This document shows positions 1 through 6,950 of a DNA stretch of 13,597 nucleotides, piece after piece. Every line of letters begins with the position of its first letter. Position 1 is the first letter of the stretch. Below the pieces are notes generated by a model that ran no database searches, was not told the DNA's origin, and was given only the letters and a program-made list of their open reading frames with translations. The DNA is taken from NCBI GenBank assembly GCA_031268685.1, contig JAIRWW010000055.1, positions 1 through 13,597 on the forward strand, written 5' to 3'. Source of the DNA: Azoarcus sp. (GTDB taxonomy: Bacteria > Pseudomonadota > Gammaproteobacteria > Burkholderiales > Rhodocyclaceae). A program made the translations under genes and the position numbers.

Positions 1-25
1 TCCGGGAAGTTCTGGGGATACAGTG

Positions 26-1441
26 ATGGCGGCCACGCCCGGCAACGCAAAAGTCATCCCCAATCCCGACGCGGTTTTTCTGCCGTTTCAGTCGAAATGG
101 ATTACCGATAACTCGCGGCTGAAATTGATGGAAAAGTCGCGCCAGATCGGCATTTCGTGGTCAACCGCCTATGGCGCGATTGAGCGCGCGGCGGCCGCAG
201 GTGCGCGCTACGACGAATGGGTCAGCAGCCGCGACGACATCCAGGCGCGGCTATTTCTGGAAGACTGCAAATTGTGGGCAGGCATAGCCAATCTGGCAGC
301 GCGGGATCTCGGCGAGCAGGTCATCGACCCCGAGCGGGGCTTATCCGCATATGTCCTACAGTTTGCTAGCGGGCGGCGCATCCACAGCATGTCGAGCAAT
401 CCAGACGCACAGGCGGGTAAGCGCGGCAGTCGCATTCTTGACGAGTACGCACTGCATCGCGACCAGCGCAAACTCTGGGCCATCTCCTATCCAGGCATCA
501 CGTGGGGCGGCGGCATGGAGGTAGTCAGCACGCATCGCGGCTCGCACAGCTATTTCAATTCCCTGATTACCGAAGCCCGTGAGAAAGGCAACCCCAAAAA
601 CATCAGTCTGCATCGCGTCACCTTGCAGGACGCGCTCGAACAAGGCTTTCTCTACAAACTGCAACAAGCGTTGCCGCCGGATGCCGAGCAGCAGGCAATG
701 GATGAAGCCGCGTATTTCAACTACATAAAATCTGGTGCAGTAGATGAAGAATCCTTCAATCAGGAATACATGTGCGTCCCCGCGAACGATGATGATAAAT
801 TTATCGATTACGAGATAATCACCCGTTGCGAATATACAGCGCAGGGCTGGCAGCGCGGCCTCGACGGCCCGTTCACCGGGCGGCTGTTCGCCGGTGTCGA
901 TATTGGGCGAAAAAAAGATTTGACGGTTCTGTGGGTCGTCGAACTCTTGGGCGATGTGCTCTACACCCGGCATGTCGAGACAATGGAAAAAATGCGCAAG
1001 AGCGAACAGGAAGCGATTCTGTGGCCATGGTTCGCGCTGTGCGACCGGGTGTGCATCGACAACACCGGCCTGGGCATCGGCTGGACGGACGATGCCCAAG
1101 ACAAATTCGGCGAACATCGGATTGAGGGAGTGACGTTCACGGGTCCAGTCAAAGAGGCGCTGGCCTACCCGCTGCGCGGCGCGATGGAAGATAGCCGAAT
1201 CCGAATCCCTAGCGACCCGAAAATAACCGCCGATTTGCGCAAAATTCAAAAAGTTGTTACGGCGGCAGGAAACATCCGATTCATTGCCGAGAGCACCCCC
1301 GACGGGCATGCTGACCGATTCTGGGCGCTGGCGCTAGCCAAGCACGCCGCAAGCAATCCGCCTGCAAAATTCGAGTACTTCAGCGACGGCCCGCGCAACA
1401 TCAACAATGAGATATCGGAGTTTATGCATGGTTACTACTAA
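26..1441 (+). CDS. Mu-like phage terminase large subunit (gp28-like ATPase/nuclease)
   Basis: This is the DNA-packaging motor protein that translocates and cuts phage DNA into the prohead. Numbered from the GTG three bases upstream (472 aa), there is a deviant Walker A (SRQIGISW, about 39-46), typical of Mu-like terminases, and a Walker B (RILDEYA, about 137-143, with D140 and E141). An RNase H-fold nuclease half follows: GVDIGR with D293, CIDNTGLG with D346, and a possible third acidic residue D431 in HADRFWA near the C-terminus. The ATG at 26 is preferred because GGGG at 14-17 lies 8 bases upstream. The frame is open to the window edge, so an earlier start cannot be excluded. The Mu protein is somewhat longer (about 550 aa). 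The gene overlaps the portal start by 14 bases. The family assignment is firm; the exact start is not. Confidence 0.9.
   Translation: MAATPGNAKVIPNPDAVFLPFQSKWITDNSRLKLMEKSRQIGISWSTAYGAIERAAAAGARYDEWVSSRDDIQARLFLEDCKLWAGIANLAARDLGEQVIDPERGLSAYVLQFASGRRIHSMSSNPDAQAGKRGSRILDEYALHRDQRKLWAISYPGITWGGGMEVVSTHRGSHSYFNSLITEAREKGNPKNISLHRVTLQDALEQGFLYKLQQALPPDAEQQAMDEAAYFNYIKSGAVDEESFNQEYMCVPANDDDKFIDYEIITRCEYTAQGWQRGLDGPFTGRLFAGVDIGRKKDLTVLWVVELLGDVLYTRHVETMEKMRKSEQEAILWPWFALCDRVCIDNTGLGIGWTDDAQDKFGEHRIEGVTFTGPVKEALAYPLRGAMEDSRIRIPSDPKITADLRKIQKVVTAAGNIRFIAESTPDGHADRFWALALAKHAASNPPAKFEYFSDGPRNINNEISEFMHGYY
1417..1420 (+). promoter_or_regulatory. Ribosome-binding site that decides the portal start
   Basis: GGAG lies seven bases before the ATG at 1428, inside the 3' end of the terminase gene. 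The alternative in-frame ATG at 1407 has no comparable site, so 1428 is the likelier start. Confidence 0.55.
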
Positions 1442-3119
1442 AAACCGACCTGCCAAACCGGCCAAACGTGCTGATTTGACGAGCGAAGCAGCGCCGCGCG
1501 CACTCGATCCATTCGAGGCCGATTTTATGGGCGTCATTCGCGGCAACGACCCATTGCTGCGGGCGCGCGGCGAGACCATCGAGGCCTACCTCGACCTGCT
1601 GCGCGACGGCAAAGTTTATGCCAACCTCGGGCGGCGCATCGCCGCGTTGGTCAGTCGCCCATGGGCGGTCGCCCCGGTCAATGACAGCGACACCGCCAGC
1701 GCCAAGGCGCTGACCGAGATCCTGCGACGGCTGCCGTTCGACCAGTTGTGCCGCGACCTCATGCACGCGCTCATTACCGGGTATGCCGTCGTCGAAATCA
1801 TCTGGGAAGCTATCGACGGCATGTGGCTGCCGGCCCGAATGCCGATGCGGAAGCCCACCCGTTTCGTCTATATCGACGATGACAAAGGGCCGGAATTGCG
1901 GCTGCTGACCAAGCGCGACATGCTGCGCGGCGAACCGCTGCCCGAGCGGAAATTCATCGTGCACCGGTTCGAGCCGTGCGACGACAACCCTTATGGTATG
2001 GGACTCGGTCTGTACCTGTTCTGGCCGGTCTACTTCAAACGGCGGGGCGTCGTCGCTTGGGCGAAGTTCTGCGACCGCTTCGGCACGCCGACGCCGTGGG
2101 GACAATACCCGCCCGGCTCGGAGTCGAAGGACAAGCAGACCCTGGCCGATGCGCTCCGCGCCTTTTCCAATGACGGTTACATCATGACGCCCTCGGGTGC
2201 GATGATTCAGTTGCTGGAAACGAAGGGCGGCGGCAACATCACGACACAGGAAGCCCTAGTGCGAGCGATGGACGCCGCCATTGCCGAAATCATCCTCGGA
2301 CAGGAAAGCGGGTTTGACAACGGCGGCGCGCAGGCGGCGGCAGCGAAAGAGCGCGCCGATGTGCGGCTCGATCTGGTGCAGGCCGACTCCGATCTGCTCA
2401 CCGAGACGCTGAACTCAACGATCATCAAATGGCTGTGCGAGTTCAACGGCATTGGCCCGTGCGCCGTCTCGCGCCAGATCAAAGAGGAGACCGACCTCAA
2501 GGCATCCGCCGAGACGGACGCCATCATCGCGGGCATGGGATTCGCGCTTTCGGAAGAGGCCGTGCGAGCGAAGTACGGCGACGGATGGAGCCGGCAGACA
2601 CCAGCGGAGACGCCCGATGGGCAGCCCGCGCTCGACGGGGCCGCGCCCGATGGCAAGCAGGGCAAGCGGGGCGGCGCATCGGAAAAATACGATGCCGGAC
2701 TGATCAATGCCTACTCCATGGGTATAGACCGGCTGGCGCGCATGGGCATGGACATCCCGATCGACTTCATCCGGGAAATATTCGGACTGCCCGCGCCGAC
2801 GCGCGGCGAAAAACTGCTGGTACCGCCCGTGGCGCAGAGCGCCGCCTTTGCCGAGGCGGGCGCGGAGACCGGCGAAGCGAAAGACACCGCTTTCGCCATC
2901 GCTTTTGGCGCGCTAATGCGCGCGGCAAGCCCAAACATAGAAAGCATGCTGGAGAGCATTAGCGCCATGCTGAATGCGGCGGGCAGCCTGGAGGAATTCC
3001 GGGAAATGTTACTTGCGGCATACCCGAAGCTCGACGACACGGCGCTGGTAACGACGCTGGCAAATGCATTCGCGGCGGTCAACTTGCGTGGTCGTCTCGA
3101 TGCTGGAGACGAGGCATGA
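1428..3119 (+). CDS. Mu-like phage portal protein (DUF935, gp29-like)
   Basis: This is the portal vertex subunit through which DNA enters and leaves the capsid. The protein is 563 aa from the ATG at 1428. Family features are an N-terminal segment around residues 53-82 (AYLDLLRDGKVYANL then RPWAV) and the block at about 185-228 with NPYGMGLG, LFWPVYFKRRG, WAKFCDRFG and PWGQY. A region near 270-310 contains TTQEALVRAMDAAIAEIILGQ. The C-terminal third (from about residue 395) is rich in Gly, Ala and Lys, then becomes helical and probably faces the capsid interior. An alternative ATG at 1407 would add seven residues but lacks a ribosome-binding site. The stop overlaps the next start as ATGA, implying translational coupling. 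Confidence 0.9.
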   Translation: MVTTKNRPAKPAKRADLTSEAAPRALDPFEADFMGVIRGNDPLLRARGETIEAYLDLLRDGKVYANLGRRIAALVSRPWAVAPVNDSDTASAKALTEILRRLPFDQLCRDLMHALITGYAVVEIIWEAIDGMWLPARMPMRKPTRFVYIDDDKGPELRLLTKRDMLRGEPLPERKFIVHRFEPCDDNPYGMGLGLYLFWPVYFKRRGVVAWAKFCDRFGTPTPWGQYPPGSESKDKQTLADALRAFSNDGYIMTPSGAMIQLLETKGGGNITTQEALVRAMDAAIAEIILGQESGFDNGGAQAAAAKERADVRLDLVQADSDLLTETLNSTIIKWLCEFNGIGPCAVSRQIKEETDLKASAETDAIIAGMGFALSEEAVRAKYGDGWSRQTPAETPDGQPALDGAAPDGKQGKRGGASEKYDAGLINAYSMGIDRLARMGMDIPIDFIREIFGLPAPTRGEKLLVPPVAQSAAFAEAGAETGEAKDTAFAIAFGALMRAASPNIESMLESISAMLNAAGSLEEFREMLLAAYPKLDDTALVTTLANAFAAVNLRGRLDAGDEA

Positions 3120-3319
3120 GCGATCTAGCCGACATCGCCCAAGCCCAAATCGAAACCATCGCGGCTGCCGAGATAGCGCGGCGCAAACCCGATGGGCCGC
3201 CCGCCACGGGGCTTTGTCTGCACTGCGGCGAGCCAGTGCCGGAAGGCAGGCGCTGGTGCGATATCGCATGCCGGGACGATTGGGCGCGCGAACAATTAAT
3301 ACGGAGCCGCCATGGCTGA
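3116..3319 (+). CDS. Small four-cysteine zinc-ribbon protein
   Basis: This is a 67-aa protein. The N-terminal helix-forming part is rich in Ala, Ile and Glu and resembles the start of TraR/DksA-type phage proteins. A C-terminal zinc-binding module follows, with C34 and C37 (CLHCGEPVPEGRRWC), C48 and C52 (CDIAC). The CxxCGxPxPxxR pattern recalls the DksA/TraR C4 finger, but the second pair is CxxxC, not CxxC, and is more like small DUF2116-type zinc ribbons. It starts within the portal stop (ATGA) and overlaps the minor head gene by 8 bases, so it belongs to the late operon. Classical Mu has no gene in this position. The function is unknown; metal binding is inferred from the cysteines. Confidence 0.75.
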   Translation: MSDLADIAQAQIETIAAAEIARRKPDGPPATGLCLHCGEPVPEGRRWCDIACRDDWAREQLIRSRHG

Positions 3320-4787
3320 CATCGGCGGCGCGTTCAATCTCGACTTTGCCGAGCAGGCCGCATTCTTTCGCGGCAAACTCAATCTACCCACCGCAGCCTG
3401 GGACGATATCTGGAAGGCCGAACACGACCACGGCTTCGTCGTTGCTGGCGCAATAAAAGCCGACCTACTCAACGACCTACGCCAAGCCGTCGACCGGGGC
3501 ATCACGGATGGCACAGGACTGGACCAATTCCGCGCCCAGTTCCCAGACATCGTCGCGCGCCACGGCTGGCACGGCTGGACAGGCGAAGGCTCTGCGGAAG
3601 GCGAAGCGTGGCGCACGCGCGTAATCTTTGAGACCAACCTGCGCACCAGCTATGCCGCTGGGCGCTATGCGCAACTGACCGATCCTGAATTACTCGCGAG
3701 CAGGCCATACTGGCAATACATTCACAGCGACAATGCCGCCCACCCGCGTGAGCAACATAAAGCCTGGGGCGATGCGAAACTGACATTGCTGCATGACCAT
3801 CCATTTTGGCAAACAGCATTCCCGCCGAATGGCTTTGGCTGCGGCTGCACCGTCAAAGCAGTGCGCAAGCCCGCCGATGGCGCGCAAACCAAACTGCCAG
3901 CAGGATGGGACGAAATCGACCCCAAAACAGGAGAGCCGCCGGGCATCGGCAAAGGCTGGGGCTATGCGCCTGGCGCATCGCGGGCGGACGAACTACGGGA
4001 ACTCGCCGCGCAAAAAGCATCGCAGATGCCCGAGCCGCTAAAAAGCGACGCACTAAAAGCCCTTGCCGCGCCGCTGCCTGCCGTACCGGCGACACAAACA
4101 GCTCAACCCCTTACGCTCGATGACTACATCGCTGCCGGGCGAAAGATCACAGACCAAATCAAGCCTGCTGTGGCACACGCCGACTTCATGGAACTGTACA
4201 AACAGCACGTCAACATCGGCATGGCATGCCATACAGCCAACGGCGGCCAGGGCGCGCAGCTTGTCAAAAATGCATCGAAACTTTTTCCTGCCGAATGGGT
4301 ACAGGCGGCGGACGCCGCCGGGCCGCTTTATGTCAGGAAAGCAAAAGGCCGGGGATACGCTACAACGATCCTTAAACCGAGGAAATATCGTCTCGATAAT
4401 TTCGGGACAGTTACCGCCGACATTGGCGACGGTTTTATCGTCGTGCGCGATTTGGACAATGCGGTGCATGAATTTGCACACCGCATCCAGGCGTCGCTAC
4501 CGGCGCTGAACGACCTATTTCAAGCCATCCATGACCGGCGCACATCGGGCGATGCGCTGAAAAGCCTGCGGAAACTGACAGGCACCAACTATAGGTTGGA
4601 CGAACTGACGCGCGAGGATCATTACATCAATGGGTATTGGGGAAAGGATTATGATGGCAAGGCGCTGGAAGTCTTGACAATGTCCATGGAAACCGTTCTT
4701 ACGGGCAGACATTTCAACAAACTTTACACGAAAGACCGGGAAATGCTGGATTTCGTAGTGGGCATACTGTTCAACTGGAGGCCATGA
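3312..4787 (+). CDS. MuF/gp30-type minor head protein with C-terminal HExxH metallopeptidase-like domain
   Basis: The protein is 491 aa. Residues 1-185 form the head-morphogenesis (Phage_Mu_F) domain, with WRTRVIFETNLRTSYAAGR at about 100-118, RPYWQYIHSDNAAHPREQH at about 131-149, and the closing PFWQTAFPPNGFGCGC with C177 and C179. Residues 185-270 look like a Pro/Ala/Lys-rich linker. The last 200 residues are not part of the standard Mu F protein. They contain VHEFAH (H386, E387, H390), a zinc-protease HExxH signature, followed about 60 residues later by KALEVLTMSME with E453 as a candidate third ligand. GGAG at 3303-3306 supports the ATG at 3312. MuF proteins with variable C-terminal toxin-like domains are known in temperate phages, and a virion peptidase role is also possible. 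The MuF part is certain; the peptidase activity is inferred from the motif. Confidence 0.88.
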   Translation: MADIGGAFNLDFAEQAAFFRGKLNLPTAAWDDIWKAEHDHGFVVAGAIKADLLNDLRQAVDRGITDGTGLDQFRAQFPDIVARHGWHGWTGEGSAEGEAWRTRVIFETNLRTSYAAGRYAQLTDPELLASRPYWQYIHSDNAAHPREQHKAWGDAKLTLLHDHPFWQTAFPPNGFGCGCTVKAVRKPADGAQTKLPAGWDEIDPKTGEPPGIGKGWGYAPGASRADELRELAAQKASQMPEPLKSDALKALAAPLPAVPATQTAQPLTLDDYIAAGRKITDQIKPAVAHADFMELYKQHVNIGMACHTANGGQGAQLVKNASKLFPAEWVQAADAAGPLYVRKAKGRGYATTILKPRKYRLDNFGTVTADIGDGFIVVRDLDNAVHEFAHRIQASLPALNDLFQAIHDRRTSGDALKSLRKLTGTNYRLDELTREDHYINGYWGKDYDGKALEVLTMSMETVLTGRHFNKLYTKDREMLDFVVGILFNWRP

Positions 4788-5116
4788 TGATTCACCATTT
4801 CAATTGCCCCCCGCAGGAATGGAACAAAAATCGTGACGGTGCGCTCATCTTCGATTGGGATGACGAAACGGGAGAAGTCACAGGCCCATCCGCCGGGGAG
4901 ATTTTAGGAATATTCGGAGAAGGGCATGTCCATATACACCCCTACCCGGCGGGCCATGATCTGACGTCGCTAAAGAGCAAGGCCGACCTCGCGGCAATCG
5001 TTGGAGACTCGCACACGCTCCCCCCCGAACTGGCCGCGTTCTATCCGGAAGTCGAGGATACCGATCCCAATATTTATGACATGGACGGCAACGTGGTCGG
5101 GCAGGTCGTTTTCTAA
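4787..5116 (+). CDS. Small acidic protein of unknown function downstream of MuF
   Basis: This is a 109-aa protein (110 if the ATG at 4784 is used). GGAGG at 4777-4781 is five bases from the ATG at 4787 but only two from the one at 4784, so the second is preferred. The sequence is strikingly acidic, with clusters such as FDWDDETGEV and PEVEDTDPNIYDMDG, and has His-rich spots (MIHHF, GHVHIHPYPAGHD). There is no signal peptide, membrane segment or motif I recognise. The start overlaps the minor head stop and its own stop overlaps the gpG-like start (TAATG), so it is translated with both. It may be a phage structural accessory, or a partner or immunity protein for the MuF C-terminal domain. That role rests on position and acidity alone. 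Confidence 0.7.
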   Translation: MIHHFNCPPQEWNKNRDGALIFDWDDETGEVTGPSAGEILGIFGEGHVHIHPYPAGHDLTSLKSKADLAAIVGDSHTLPPELAAFYPEVEDTDPNIYDMDGNVVGQVVF

Positions 5117-5607
5117 TGATTTCACTGACAGTCGAAAGCCAGCGGGTCAAAGAAATACTCAAGCGTTTGGCAGATCGTCTCACGCCTGCGGGCATGCGTC
5201 CGGCGATGAAAGAAATCGGCGAAGAATTACTCGCCTCAACGACCGCGAGATTCCCTTTAGGCGTAGCGCCGGACGGTAGCCGCTGGCCGACGCTCTCACC
5301 CGACACCGTTCTTGCCCGAATCAAACGAGGCCGGACTGGCACGCGCCCGCTCATTGACACGGGGCAACTCGCCAACACGATCCGCTACCAGATCATCGAT
5401 GGTGGAGCTGGCGTTGCCATTGGCACTAACCGCCGTTACGGGAGATCAAACAGCGCCAACGCCAGCGTGCATCAATTCGGCACCAACCGCGCCGGGCGAA
5501 ACCGAAACATCACCATCCCTGCTCGCCCGTTTCTGGGCCTATCCGCGAGCGACGAGGATACGGTTCTAGACATCCTAAGTTCCGCACTCGGCGACGACGC
5601 AACGTAA
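5116..5607 (+). CDS. Phage virion morphogenesis protein (Mu gpG-like, Phage_tail_S family)
   Basis: The protein is 163 aa, close to the Mu gpG family size. gpG-family proteins are needed to complete phage particles (head-tail completion). Family motifs appear in order: RFPLGVAPDGSRWPTLSP at 45-62, PLIDTGQLANTIRY at 78-91, ASVHQFG at 116-122 and IPARPFLGLS at 134-143. The ATG overlaps the preceding TAA by one base, so translation probably depends on coupling; there is no strong ribosome-binding site. A terminator follows 12 bases after the stop. In Mu the next genes would be the protease/scaffold and major head genes, which are absent here. Confidence 0.9.
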   Translation: MISLTVESQRVKEILKRLADRLTPAGMRPAMKEIGEELLASTTARFPLGVAPDGSRWPTLSPDTVLARIKRGRTGTRPLIDTGQLANTIRYQIIDGGAGVAIGTNRRYGRSNSANASVHQFGTNRAGRNRNITIPARPFLGLSASDEDTVLDILSSALGDDAT

Positions 5608-5618
5608 GCGGACAGAGA

Positions 5619-5640
5619 TTGCGGCTACCGCAAAGTTTTT
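5619..5640 (+). terminator. Rho-independent terminator after the phage head operon
   Basis: A perfect 6-bp stem (TTGCGG pairing with CCGCAA) with a 3-base loop (CTA) is followed after two bases by five Ts. It lies 12 bases after the gpG-like stop. The T-run lies only on the + strand side, so it would terminate the phage transcript and not the opposing gene. Confidence 0.65.
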
Positions 5641-5641
5641 G

Positions 5642-5685
5642 CAAATCCCGTCCCGCCAAATCCCAACCCATCCCGCCAAATCCCA
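5642..5685. repeat. Short tandem-like direct repeat with 20-bp period
   Basis: TCCCGCCAAATCCCA occurs at 5651-5665 and again at 5671-5685, exactly 20 bases apart. The core CAAATCCC occurs a third time at 5642-5649, and TCCC/ACCCA fragments fill the gaps. The element lies between the phage terminator and the convergent hypothetical gene, at the prophage/host junction. It may be a protein-binding site, a phage end remnant or simple slippage. Function is not known. Confidence 0.6.
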
Positions 5686-5691
5686 CAAATA

Positions 5692-6147
5692 TCACGCAAG
5701 CGCCCCTTCAAATATCGTGCACGTCAACATGAGGGTAATCGACTCGGGAGGCTCCTCGAACAAATAATCGATATTTGAATCGTCAATCTTGCGTGTTTCG
5801 TTTGGGCCGATCAGGATGTCTTCTGGAATTTTTGAAACATCACCGTAGCCTACGTATGCTAACAAGAGCGAATGAGCGCTTTTATTCTCGATGTAGTGAA
5901 CCGAACCCATTTCGTATCCGTCTTTCGGAAAGATAAGCAAATTTTGTTCAAATTTGCCGCAATCTTCAACGGTAGTTACGACAGGCGTATACAGGTTTCC
6001 GATCAGGAGAACAGCAACAAACAGGAATAGTGAAAAATTCCATAAGCCGGTTTTCTTTTTCTTCGCCTTGAGCCAAATAGCTGGTACAAATAACAGCAAC
6101 AAGACCAGCATAAATACTGTTATGCAAGAGTCGAATGGTAACGTCAT
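5692..6147 (-). CDS. Hypothetical small membrane protein
   Basis: The protein is 151 aa from the ATG at 6147, chosen because GGAG at 6154-6157 lies six bases upstream; a TTG at 6159 would add four residues. There are two hydrophobic segments: about residues 8-26 (CITVFMLVLLLLFVPAIWL) and about 37-54 (FSLFLFVAVLLIGNL). A KAKKKK patch lies between them. By the positive-inside rule this puts the lysine loop in the cytoplasm and leaves a C-terminal domain of about 95 residues outside the membrane. That domain is acidic and contains two Cys residues that could form a disulfide. The gene is visibly AT-richer than both the phage and nap genes and faces the phage operon, which suggests separate acquisition (a phage cargo gene or an island remnant). 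I do not recognise the family. Confidence 0.7.
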   Translation of the reverse strand: MTLPFDSCITVFMLVLLLLFVPAIWLKAKKKKTGLWNFSLFLFVAVLLIGNLYTPVVTTVEDCGKFEQNLLIFPKDGYEMGSVHYIENKSAHSLLLAYVGYGDVSKIPEDILIGPNETRKIDDSNIDYLFEEPPESITLMLTCTIFEGALA

Positions 6148-6296
6148 CGATTTCTCCAACGGTAAGAAAAAACTAATTTCCGTATTTTACAAAATGGACA
6201 TCTGTAGCGCAATTGCTTTCAAAATCTTCCGGCTCCGGGGCGGGCGTTTCCGGCAAATATGCATTGTCTGATTGGGCGCGCCCCATTCCGTCGGTT

Positions 6297-6932
6297 TCAG
6301 TCCTCCTGTGCCTCGGGTTTCTTTTTCGCGTCGGGGTGGAAAACATCCAGGGTGATGCCGTCCGGGCCGACAATGCCGATGCCCTGGTCTATTGGCGGCA
6401 GTTTGTGGGCAATGCCTTTATGGCAGTCGATGCATGTCTGGCCGTTGGACAGGCCCTCCATGTGCTGGGCAACGGCGCGGTAGCCTTGTCCGCTGTAGTC
6501 GAAGGATGTGGCATCGTGGCAGTTGCGGCATTCCCGCGAATCGCTGGCTTTCATGCGCCGCCATTCGCGCTGGGCCAGTAGCGGGCGTTTGGCTTCAAAC
6601 TTTTCGGGCGTGCCGATGGAACCCAGTACCGCGTGCCAGACTTCACTGGCGGCCTGCACTTTGCGAACCATCTTGGGCAAAAATTCCTTCGGTACGTGGC
6701 AGTCCGCGCAAACCGCGCGCACCCCGCTGCGGTTGGCATAGTGGATGGTGTTCTGATATTCCCGGTAGACGTTGTCTTTCATCGCGTGGCAGGAAATGCA
6801 GAAATTCTCGCTGTTCGTCCATTTCAGAGTCATGTCGAAAACAGCCAGGAAGACGATGCCAAGAACGAAGGCTGTGAGTACGCTGATCGAGATAGCGCGC
6901 CGCCAACGACAGAATTTGCCTGTGACATTCAT
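6297..6932 (-). CDS. napC: NapC, membrane tetrahaem c-type cytochrome quinol dehydrogenase
   Basis: NapC takes electrons from the quinol pool and passes them to NapB in the periplasm. The protein is 211 aa, with an N-terminal membrane anchor at about residues 13-33 and four haem-binding CxxCH motifs at 45-49 (CISCH), 75-79 (CADCH), 135-139 (CRNCH) and 167-171 (CIDCH), the NapC/NirT pattern. The C-terminal tail is Lys- and Glu-rich and ends in PEAQED. It is the last gene of the nap operon, starting 18 bases after the napB stop. No convincing hairpin terminator was found after its stop. Haem attachment would need the Ccm system encoded elsewhere. Confidence 0.97.
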   Translation of the reverse strand: MNVTGKFCRWRRAISISVLTAFVLGIVFLAVFDMTLKWTNSENFCISCHAMKDNVYREYQNTIHYANRSGVRAVCADCHVPKEFLPKMVRKVQAASEVWHAVLGSIGTPEKFEAKRPLLAQREWRRMKASDSRECRNCHDATSFDYSGQGYRAVAQHMEGLSNGQTCIDCHKGIAHKLPPIDQGIGIVGPDGITLDVFHPDAKKKPEAQED

Positions 6933-6950
6933 GTGTGTGCCTCGCGATTT

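Larger units (their letters stand above)
1..5640 (+). mobile_element. Mu-like prophage head-gene fragment
   Basis: Six consecutive + strand genes follow the Mu-like late head order: terminase large subunit, DUF935 portal, MuF minor head protein and gpG-type morphogenesis protein, with two small extra genes inserted. Stops and starts overlap throughout, so this is one operon. The left side continues beyond the window. On the right the module ends at a terminator just after the gpG-like gene, and no protease/scaffold, major capsid or tail genes follow. No terminal TG/CA ends, target duplications or attachment sites could be recognised, so the exact right boundary is not fixed and is set here at the end of the terminator. 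Calling it a truncated prophage is inference from gene content. Confidence 0.8.

Noticed and set aside
356..1309. 317-aa open frame on the - strand opposite the terminase gene
   Set aside because: It is the shadow of a GC-rich gene: no recognisable domain, no ribosome-binding site, and entirely inside a confidently identified gene.
6160..6190. T-run on the - strand downstream of napC (GTTTTTTC) as an operon terminator
   Set aside because: No GC-rich hairpin directly precedes it; only weak 4-bp pairings were found.
6274..6283. Perfect palindrome GGGCGCGCCC just after the napC stop
   Set aside because: It has no loop and no following T-run, so it is not a usable terminator. It is probably chance GC symmetry.
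6173..6373. 66-aa - strand frame overlapping the end of napC
   Set aside because: It starts inside napC in another frame, has no ribosome-binding site, and its composition is non-protein-like.
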